This document shows, one piece after another, positions 1-5,578 of a stretch of DNA of 6,196 nucleotides. Source of the DNA: Candidatus Gastranaerophilales bacterium (GTDB lineage Bacteria; Cyanobacteriota; Vampirovibrionia; Gastranaerophilales; Gastranaerophilaceae); assembly GCA_947625445.1 (NCBI GenBank), contig CANQOM010000100.1:1-6196 (forward strand), in the 5' to 3' direction. The notes below the pieces were generated by a model. The model saw nothing but the letters and a program-made list of their open reading frames with translations, ran no database searches and was not told the origin of the DNA. A program made the translations under genes and the position numbers. Numbering within the stretch: the first letter of the stretch is position 1; the number at the start of each line of letters is the position of its first letter.

Positions 1-2344
1 CTGATTTTATTGACGGTTTAATATTTACAAGTTTTTTTATACCTTTTTTATTTATCTTCTCTATAAATATTTCATTACTTGAAGATATTCTTTCTTTAAT
101 ATACAACAAATCTTCTTTTTTTAAAATACCCTCTTTTAAAGGCGTAAAATAATAGCTTGCCCATTGCGCCAATATATCAATAGCAGGCGTCGTTTTATCT
201 ATTTTTTTTGCTTCTGTTACTTTTATATTATCGGGCAAAACTTTATTAATTATCTCAATAAGTTCATTTTCATTTATGTCATTATAAATTTCTATGTCTA
301 TTAACTCACAAATACTTTCAACAAAAATCGGAAGTGCAATTCCCAATGAAAATCTGGGTGTAGGATTAAACCCTTGCGAGAAACAAATATCCAAACCGCT
401 CCTATATAATACTTTTACAATCGTATTTTGCCAATCTAGATGAGAAATATATCTCATTTCATTTTCTTTCGTTATTTTTAATCTGTATTTATATGAAATT
501 CTATTATTTTTACTCTTATTTTCAGCTTCTTTTTTTATATAATTAAAAGGTTTATCTAATATTTTATGCGTTTTGAAATTTTTACAAACTCCGCAATTGA
601 CACAATTAAATTCACAAGGAATAATATTTTTCGACTCAAGTGCATTTTTATACTGTGTTATTAACCAACTCTTATCAATTCCTGCATCAATTATATCCCA
701 AGGCAATTTTTCATTTATATCATATTTTCTTTGAGCCTCTTCATCTATATTAAACCCACATTCAAGAGCAGTCTCTTCCCATAAATTTTTATCGTTATTT
801 TCATCCCAACTGCTTAAATATACTCCCTTTTCAAATAATTTATAAAAGAATTTATTATATCTCTTATCTCCTCTTGTTAATGCACATTCCACCTTTGATG
901 TAAAACTATTATGATAATTAATTTTAACACCTTTTATTGATTTTACCTTATCTAAAAGATATTTTATTTTTTCTCTGACACTTTCTTGTGACTCTTGTGC
1001 GCACCATTGAAAAGGAGTAAAAGGTTTCGGAACAAATATTGATACCGTACATGTTAAATTCAAGCCATTTTTTAAATCAAGTTCTTTTTTTAATAATTTT
1101 GAACGGTATCTAATTTTTCCAAACAATTCAGCCATTTCATCCAAGTCTTCATAAGTTTCAGTAGGCAGCCCTATCATAAAATACAATTTGACATTTACAA
1201 ATCCGTTTTTATAACAGTTTAATACAGTCTCAATAATTTGTTCTTCTGATAGATTTTTATTAATAACATTTCTTAGCCTTTGACTTCCTGCTTCCGGAGC
1301 AAGAGTTACTGTCGTAGAACGAACACCTCTAACCAATTGAGCTAATTTTTGGCTATATCTGTCTATTCTTTGACTCGGTAATGAAACTGAAATTTTTTTC
1401 TCATTCATTGTTTCAGATAATTTTTCAATTAAGTTCTCTATATTGGCATAATCATTAGAAGACAATGATAATAAAGAATATTCATCATATCCGGAAAGTT
1501 TAACTGATTCAGATACCATATTAATAATATCTTCAGCCCTTCTTTCTCTGACAGGGAGATTAACATGCCCAGCCTGACAGAATCTGCACATTCTCCCACA
1601 TCCTCTTCGTATTTCAACTATTGTTCTGTCGTGAACTCCAGAAGAATACGGAACCGGACTTTTTATTATTTTGGTATTTTTAGATATATCATATATTCTC
1701 TTTTTTGTGACATTTTCCTCTTGAGGTGCATATATACCCTCAATTTTTGTTAATTCATGTATAATTTCATTTCTTTTTAAGCCTTTATTTTTATAATCAT
1801 TATAAGCTTTTAAAAGTTCTGTAATTAATTCTTCCCCGTCACCTATCATAAAAATATCAATAAAATCTTCAATGGGTCTGGGATTATAACAACATGGACC
1901 TCCTGCAACAATTAAAGGCATTTCATTAGTTCTGTTTTTTCTTAATACAGGAATATCTGACAATTTAAGCATCTCTAACATTGTAGGGTATGCAAGTTCG
2001 TATTGGAGTGAAAACCCAACAATATCAAAGTCTTTTACATTTCTTTTTGACTCTAACGCCGATAAAATAATATTATTTTTAATCATTATTTCTCTATAAT
2101 CAGTATCAGGAGCATAAACCCTATCGGCCATTAAGTCTTCTTCCGAATTTACAATATCATACAGAATTTTTTGTCCTAAATTACTTATTGCAATCTCATA
2201 TTTATCAGGAAATGCAAAAATCATTTTAACTTTTGCAGAATCAAAATCTTTATTATAAGAAAGATATTCAGAACCTATATACTGATACGGACGCTTTATA
2301 TCATACAACTTACACTGTATATCGACTGGTATTTTAACATTCAT
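1..2344 (-). CDS. B12-binding-type radical SAM protein fused to a DUF2344 domain (3' end beyond the window)
   Basis: The frame is open without a stop from the ATG at 2344 to base 1 (781 codons), so the C-terminus lies outside the window. Residues about 20-230 match the N-terminal, cobalamin-binding-like part of TIGR03960 proteins (AFPDKYEIAIS at 44-54, VAGGPCCYNP at 146-155, IGDGEE at 167-172). The radical SAM core follows, with the 4Fe-4S/SAM motif Cys249-x3-Cys253-x2-Cys256, SLPSQRID at 321-328, TLAPEAGSQRLR at 347-358 and KLYFMIGLPTET at 386-397. A second cysteine group (Cys577, 581, 584, 587) closes this part. From about residue 620 a DUF2344/TIGR03936 domain begins, marked by MRYISHLDW from residue 630 and by FSQGFNPTPRFSLG. 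The reaction is not known for this family. In other bacteria it often sits near RNase E/G and ribosomal protein L21/L27 genes, so such genes may follow to the left (inference). The start overlaps the preceding stop (TAATG), with GGAAG ten bases upstream. Some bacteria encode the two halves as separate genes. Confidence 0.9.
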   Translation of the reverse strand, partial: MNVKIPVDIQCKLYDIKRPYQYIGSEYLSYNKDFDSAKVKMIFAFPDKYEIAISNLGQKILYDIVNSEEDLMADRVYAPDTDYREIMIKNNIILSALESKRNVKDFDIVGFSLQYELAYPTMLEMLKLSDIPVLRKNRTNEMPLIVAGGPCCYNPRPIEDFIDIFMIGDGEELITELLKAYNDYKNKGLKRNEIIHELTKIEGIYAPQEENVTKKRIYDISKNTKIIKSPVPYSSGVHDRTIVEIRRGCGRMCRFCQAGHVNLPVRERRAEDIINMVSESVKLSGYDEYSLLSLSSNDYANIENLIEKLSETMNEKKISVSLPSQRIDRYSQKLAQLVRGVRSTTVTLAPEAGSQRLRNVINKNLSEEQIIETVLNCYKNGFVNVKLYFMIGLPTETYEDLDEMAELFGKIRYRSKLLKKELDLKNGLNLTCTVSIFVPKPFTPFQWCAQESQESVREKIKYLLDKVKSIKGVKINYHNSFTSKVECALTRGDKRYNKFFYKLFEKGVYLSSWDENNDKNLWEETALECGFNIDEEAQRKYDINEKLPWDIIDAGIDKSWLITQYKNALESKNIIPCEFNCVNCGVCKNFKTHKILDKPFNYIKKEAENKSKNNRISYKYRLKITKENEMRYISHLDWQNTIVKVLYRSGLDICFSQGFNPTPRFSLGIALPIFVESICELIDIEIYNDINENELIEIINKVLPDNIKVTEAKKIDKTTPAIDILAQWASYYFTPLKEGILKKEDLLYIKERISSSNEIFIEKINKKGIKKLVNIKPSIKS

Positions 2345-2673
2345 TATGCCAAATCTTCCGGAATATATCTTTCTATGTCAATAACCGTACCATAAGATTT
2401 ATTATTTTCAAATTCTTTTAAAAACAAAATAAGAGAAGAATACGGAACTTTATATTTATAAATAGCAGCACCAAGCCCGGATTTTTTAACAACACTTACA
2501 ATATAGAAGCATCTTGATGCAAAATCTATAAGAGAATCTTCTTTAAAAAGATTGCCATTTTCATCCTTTGTTAACTTTACATAAGGAAACCCTTTAAACA
2601 ATCTCTTATTTTCAATATCATTGGGAGATTTTTTAAATAATTCTATTACTTTATCTTTATAGTTATCAGACAT
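2344..2673 (-). CDS. Hypothetical protein, 109 residues, coupled to the radical SAM gene
   Basis: I do not recognise this family. The protein is soluble-looking and mixed in charge: a lysine/glutamate-rich N-terminus, a central aliphatic stretch (FYIVSVVKKSGLGAAIYKYK, about residues 56-75) too polar and short to be a clear membrane helix, then an acidic C-terminus ending IERYIPEDLA. The start is well constrained although no Shine-Dalgarno sequence is visible: an in-frame TAA lies two codons upstream, and this is the only methionine in the protein. It begins 48 bases after the stop of the 84-residue gene, and its stop overlaps the ATG of the radical SAM gene by one base (TAATG). This implies shared transcription and probably translational coupling. 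A role linked to the radical SAM enzyme is inference from that arrangement only. Confidence 0.75.
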   Translation of the reverse strand: MSDNYKDKVIELFKKSPNDIENKRLFKGFPYVKLTKDENGNLFKEDSLIDFASRCFYIVSVVKKSGLGAAIYKYKVPYSSLILFLKEFENNKSYGTVIDIERYIPEDLA

Positions 2674-2721
2674 ATATTAATTGAATCGGATTTTTACAAA
2701 TTCGGCAACTTATTAACAAAT

Positions 2722-2976
2722 TTACATAAAAGGCTCTTCTTGAAGTGCCACTGCACAAATATGCGTTGAAAGAATACATACTTTTTTTACCGGTCCTAAA
2801 GTTTCTTTTTCTATTATTTTAGGAATTTGAGAATTTTGTTTTAAAATCAACATCAACTCTTCATATAAACTTATAGGATTCTCAACATACAATACTAACG
2901 GTGCCGTAGTCCCTTTTAGAAAAACCAAAACAGACATTCTTTTTTTTATTTGATTGTTAGAAAACGGCTGAGGCAT
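2722..2976 (-). CDS. Hypothetical small protein, 84 residues
   Basis: I do not recognise the family. After a short polar N-terminus, the residues suggest a compact alpha/beta fold: a strand at MSVLVFLKG (14-22), a strand at APLVLYVE (25-32), an amphipathic helix around ISLYEELMLILKQ (35-47), then strands across KIIEKETLGPVKKVCILS and ICAVALQEE near the end. There is no signal peptide, membrane segment or catalytic motif that I can name. The start at 2976 is supported by a purine-rich ribosome site (AAAGGGAAA, with GGG six bases upstream of the ATG) and by an in-frame TAG six codons upstream. Met14 is a less likely alternative start. A promoter just upstream (3004-3032) would make this the first gene of the transcript through the 109-residue gene into the radical SAM gene. 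It could be a small binding or regulatory protein, but the sequence alone does not show this. Confidence 0.75.
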   Translation of the reverse strand: MPQPFSNNQIKKRMSVLVFLKGTTAPLVLYVENPISLYEELMLILKQNSQIPKIIEKETLGPVKKVCILSTHICAVALQEEPFM

Positions 2977-3003
2977 ACTTTTCCCTTTTACCTATATAAT
3001 AGT

Positions 3004-3032
3004 ATAGTATTAAATTTTAGATAAAAGGTCAA
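3004..3032 (-). promoter_or_regulatory. Sigma-70-like promoter for the 84-residue gene and the genes after it
   Basis: Read on the minus strand, a -35 box TTGACC (3032-3027, five of six consensus bases) is followed by a 17-base spacer and a -10 box TACTAT (3009-3004, four of six). A second -10-like string, TATACT, lies five bases further on. Transcription would start near 2997, giving a leader of about 20 bases with the ribosome site. The -35 box begins just past the stop of the 74-residue gene, so this is an internal promoter in the leftward cluster. Confidence 0.6.
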
Positions 3033-3034
3033 TA

Positions 3035-3259
3035 TTATATATTCAAAATTCGCTCAATTTTTTCGTATTTGGATTTCATTATTGTTACTAATCTTTTTAA
3101 TATAACAGTCATATTAATTATATCTGTATGAGAAACATCTATACAATCGTTTAGACCTGAATCTATAAAATTAACCAAGCTTTGAACTAAAGTCATATCT
3201 ATGCCTACTGAATGCATTTTTCCTTCAATTTTTTCAATAACAATTGTTTGATTTTCCAT
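3035..3259 (-). CDS. Hypothetical small protein, 74 residues
   Basis: No family is recognised. The N-terminus (NQTIVIEKIEGKMHSVGID) looks like a short beta hairpin. The rest looks mainly helical, with a heptad-like pattern of aliphatic residues in NMTVILKRLVTIMKSKYEKIERIL (about residues 49-72) that could form an amphipathic or coiled-coil helix for dimerisation or protein binding. It has no membrane segment or signal peptide. The reading frame is supported by a strong Shine-Dalgarno sequence (AAGGAG) four bases before the ATG and by a well-formed promoter further upstream. It is transcribed divergently from dapB and lies 58 bases upstream of the 84-residue gene, with another promoter in that gap. 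It may therefore be transcribed alone or read through into the following genes. Confidence 0.75.
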   Translation of the reverse strand: MENQTIVIEKIEGKMHSVGIDMTLVQSLVNFIDSGLNDCIDVSHTDIINMTVILKRLVTIMKSKYEKIERILNI

Positions 3260-3263
3260 AATG

Positions 3264-3269
3264 CTCCTT
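3264..3269 (-). promoter_or_regulatory. Ribosome binding site of the 74-residue gene
   Basis: AAGGAG on the minus strand ends four bases before the ATG at 3259. This is the best Shine-Dalgarno match in the leftward cluster and supports this small gene being real. Confidence 0.75.
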
Positions 3270-3303
3270 TTTTATTCTTAATTCCTTTTTTATTTATATT
3301 AAA

Positions 3304-3332
3304 ATACTAACATATTTTCCTATTTATATCAA
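3304..3332 (-). promoter_or_regulatory. Sigma-70-like promoter (extended -10) for the 74-residue gene
   Basis: On the minus strand, TTGATA (3332-3327, five of six consensus bases) is followed by exactly 17 bases and TAGTAT (3309-3304, four of six). A TG dinucleotide is placed one base before the -10 box, as in extended -10 promoters. Transcription would start near 3297, leaving a leader of about 38 bases that contains AAGGAG. The layout matches the promoter at 3004-3032. Confidence 0.6.
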
Positions 3333-3372
3333 GATAAGTAAAAAAATTATAAATATTTTTTTACAAAGCCTT

Positions 3373-3388
3373 TTAATCATATGATTAA
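3373..3388. promoter_or_regulatory. Perfect 16-base palindrome upstream of dapB, possible operator
   Basis: TTAATCATATGATTAA is its own reverse complement. It lies 42 bases before the dapB ATG, within the divergent intergenic region. Its right half holds TATGAT (3380-3385, five of six to the -10 consensus), and TATTAT (3393-3398, also five of six) follows five bases after it. A dimeric repressor bound here would cover the dapB promoter whichever -10 is used. No convincing -35 is properly spaced: TTTACA at 3360-3365 is only 14 bases from TATGAT. AT-rich DNA makes short palindromes common, so binding is unproven. Confidence 0.4.
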
Positions 3389-3421
3389 TAAGTATTATTA
3401 AATTGACGGACAATTAGAAAA

Positions 3422-3426
3422 GAGGA
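3422..3426 (+). promoter_or_regulatory. Ribosome binding site of dapB
   Basis: GAGGA lies four bases before the ATG at 3431, which fixes that ATG as the start. The N-terminus it gives (MIKIGVTGALGKMG) begins directly with the nucleotide-binding strand, as expected for DapB. Confidence 0.75.
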
Positions 3427-3430
3427 AATT

Positions 3431-4228
3431 ATGATAAAAATCGGAGTTACCGGAGCACTCGGCAAAATGGGGAAAGAAGTTATAAAAGCAGTTATTCAAG
3501 CTCCAGATACTGAACTTGTTCTAGCCATTGATATTTTTTCTCAAGGAGAAGATATAGGGAATATAGTTAATGGAAGACCTAACGGAATTTTAATAGAATC
3601 AGATATAAATAATGCAATTCAAACCAAAAAGCCTGATGTTATTATTGATTTTACTCAACCTAAAACAATCTACGAAAATATAAAGATATATATGAAAAAT
3701 AAAACTAAATCTGTTATAGGAACAACAGGATTAACTGAAGAACAACTGGAAAATATAAAACAAATGTCAAAAGAAAATAATACCGGTTGTTTCATTGCTC
3801 CAAATTTTTCAACCGGGGCAGTATTGTTGATGATGTTTGCAAAACAAGCTTCAAAATACTTTTCTAATGCTGAAATTATAGAATTACATCATAATCAAAA
3901 AAAAGACGCACCTTCAGGAACTGCTATAAAAACTGCAAAACTTATGGCAGAAGTAAATCCTAATTTTACATTAAACAACTGTCCTGAAACTGAACTTATT
4001 AAAGGGGCAAGAGGAGCTATTTCAGAAGCCAATATTCATATACATTCTGTCAGAATGCCCGGATATATAGCTTCACAAGAAGTTATTTTCGGGTCGCAAG
4101 GACAAATTTTCAAAATTAAACACGATACAATGGACCGCTCTTGTTATATGGACGGAGTTTTACTTGCAACAAGACACCTTTATAACAATAATGAATTTAT
4201 ATACGGATTAGATAATATTATGGAATAA
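3431..4228 (+). CDS. dapB: 4-hydroxy-tetrahydrodipicolinate reductase DapB
   Basis: This cytosolic enzyme reduces the product of DapA to tetrahydrodipicolinate with NAD(P)H, in the pathway to meso-diaminopimelate (peptidoglycan) and lysine. The protein has 265 residues, the usual length. The Rossmann fold opens with the nucleotide motif Gly8-x2-Gly11-x2-Gly14. DFTQP is at 73-77, GTTG at 97-100 and APNFSTG at 123-129. The active-site block ELHHNQKKDAPSGTA (151-165) carries the catalytic pair His154 and Lys157, matching His160/Lys163 of the E. coli enzyme, and the substrate-binding PSGT. The C-terminus (HDTMDRSCYMDGVLLATR) closes the tetramerisation domain. The opening VTGALGKMGKEV and the ARGAISEANIHIHSVRMPG and HDTxDRxCYM blocks resemble cyanobacterial DapB more than the E. 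coli form, judged from memory. It stands alone on the plus strand, and its stop abuts the convergent fliI stop. Confidence 0.95.
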   Translation: MIKIGVTGALGKMGKEVIKAVIQAPDTELVLAIDIFSQGEDIGNIVNGRPNGILIESDINNAIQTKKPDVIIDFTQPKTIYENIKIYMKNKTKSVIGTTGLTEEQLENIKQMSKENNTGCFIAPNFSTGAVLLMMFAKQASKYFSNAEIIELHHNQKKDAPSGTAIKTAKLMAEVNPNFTLNNCPETELIKGARGAISEANIHIHSVRMPGYIASQEVIFGSQGQIFKIKHDTMDRSCYMDGVLLATRHLYNNNEFIYGLDNIME

Positions 4229-5578
4229 TTAGATATCAACATCTTTCATCATTGATATTAAAGTAGAAATAGTATTTTCCATAGTTACGCTATCTGCAGT
4301 TCTTTGCTGCAAAAATCCGTTTATTTGAGGCATTAATTCTATTGCAATATCTAACTTTGGATTAGACCCGGGGTTATACATACCGACATCTATTAAATCT
4401 TTATTTTCTCTATAAAGAGCCATTAATTTACGTAGTTTATATGCAGCTTGTTTATGTTCTTCCGTTACAATTTCCGTAAATAAACGGCTTACACTACCTA
4501 AAATATCAATAGCCGGATAATGGTTCATTTCTGCAATTTTTCTTGAGAGGAAAATATGTCCGTCAACAATTCCTCTGACTGTATCTACTACAGGGTCATT
4601 AATATCATCACCTTCCATTAAGACAGTGTATAGTGCAGTAATTGACCCCCTTGGGCTATTTCCGCTTCTTTCAAGAACTTTTTGTAGCCATGAAAATATA
4701 GATGGGGGATAACCTTTAATTGTAGGCGGCTCTCCTACTGAAAGTCCCACTTCCCTGCCTGCCATTGCACAACGTGTTACAGTATCTGTCATTAAAAATA
4801 CTTTTTTCCCTTGGTCTCTAAAATATTCACATACCGCAGTGGCAGAAAGTAAACATTTTTGTCTTATTAATGGTGGTTGATCACCTGTAGAACAGACAAT
4901 TACAGATTTTTTCATGCCTTCTTCACCAAGTGAATTTTCAATAAATTCTTTTACTTCTCTTCCACGTTCTCCTATTAACGCTACAACGTTTACATCAGCA
5001 TCAGAATTTCTGGCAATCATACCCAGCATAGTACTTTTACCAACACCTGAACCTGCAAATAAGCCCATTCTTTGTCCTGCACCCAATGTTAACACAGAAT
5101 CAATAGCACGAACTCCTGTTGAAAACATTGTCTTTATTATTGGTCTGTCAAAAGCTCCCGGCGGAGGGTTTTCAATACTAACATAAGGAGCTCCTCTTGT
5201 ATCAAGAGGTTTTCCATCTATAGGTTCACCTAACGGGCTTATTAAACGACCCAATAAAAAGTCTCCCATTGGAATTTTTATGGATGTTCCTGTCGTTTCA
5301 ACTAAACTTCCCTGTCCTATACCTGCACCGTCATATAATAATAATAACTGAGCATTTTCTCCTTTAAAAGCTACTACTTCTGCAGGTTTTCTTTCTCCTT
5401 CCGCAGTTTCTATAAAACATAAATCACCTATTTTTAAACCCGGAAGTTTTACTTCAACAGTTAATCCTAAAAGCTTTGATACTGAGCCTTTATATGAAAA
5501 TAATTTTGTTGAATTTATTATTTCAAATGCCTGTTTCTTTACAAATTCTATAGATTTTTCTCTTGATTGTTCTAACAT
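4229..5578 (-). CDS. fliI: Flagellar type III export ATPase FliI
   Basis: FliI is the cytoplasmic hexameric ATPase that helps feed flagellar subunits into the export gate. It has 449 residues, normal for the family. The N-terminal beta-barrel domain spans about 25-100 (SVSKLLGLTVEV). The catalytic domain has Walker A GSGVGKST (176-183, Lys181), GERGRE with the catalytic-type Glu204, and Walker B VFLMTD (260-265, Asp265). The spacings Lys181-Glu204 and Lys181-Asp265 equal those of E. coli FliI. EGDDINDPVVDTVRGIVDGHI (322-342) and SVSR (362-365) follow, and then the helical C-terminal domain. AMAGRE and TVRGI favour FliI over the injectisome ATPase SctN, which cannot be excluded. Around the Walker B site it reads DTVTRCAMAGRE, where DS(V/L)TR(Y/F)AMAQRE is usual. 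It starts directly after the flhA stop (TAAATG), with GGGG three bases before the ATG, so translation is probably coupled. No FliJ-like gene follows. Confidence 0.88.
   Translation of the reverse strand: MLEQSREKSIEFVKKQAFEIINSTKLFSYKGSVSKLLGLTVEVKLPGLKIGDLCFIETAEGERKPAEVVAFKGENAQLLLLYDGAGIGQGSLVETTGTSIKIPMGDFLLGRLISPLGEPIDGKPLDTRGAPYVSIENPPPGAFDRPIIKTMFSTGVRAIDSVLTLGAGQRMGLFAGSGVGKSTMLGMIARNSDADVNVVALIGERGREVKEFIENSLGEEGMKKSVIVCSTGDQPPLIRQKCLLSATAVCEYFRDQGKKVFLMTDTVTRCAMAGREVGLSVGEPPTIKGYPPSIFSWLQKVLERSGNSPRGSITALYTVLMEGDDINDPVVDTVRGIVDGHIFLSRKIAEMNHYPAIDILGSVSRLFTEIVTEEHKQAAYKLRKLMALYRENKDLIDVGMYNPGSNPKLDIAIELMPQINGFLQQRTADSVTMENTISTLISMMKDVDI

Noticed and set aside
1565..1753. Plus-strand open frame of 62 codons
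   Set aside because: It lies antisense within the radical SAM core, opposite the conserved cysteine motif, and its translation shows no family features.
2674..2721. Possible terminator or regulatory element between the 84- and 109-residue genes
   Set aside because: I see no stable inverted repeat followed by a T-run in these 48 bases, so they are treated as an ordinary operon spacer.
3360..3390. Standard -35/-10 promoter for dapB using TTTACA
   Set aside because: TTTACA (3360-3365) is only 14 bases from TATGAT and 27 from TATTAT, so neither pair has a usable spacing; the dapB promoter remains undecided.
3403..3408. TTGACG as a -35 box for dapB
   Set aside because: A -10 at normal spacing would fall on the ribosome site and start codon (3426-3431), where no TATAAT-like sequence exists.
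4914..5186. Plus-strand open frame of 90 codons
   Set aside because: It is the antisense shadow of the conserved FliI catalytic domain; its serine/proline-rich translation reflects the opposite strand's codons.
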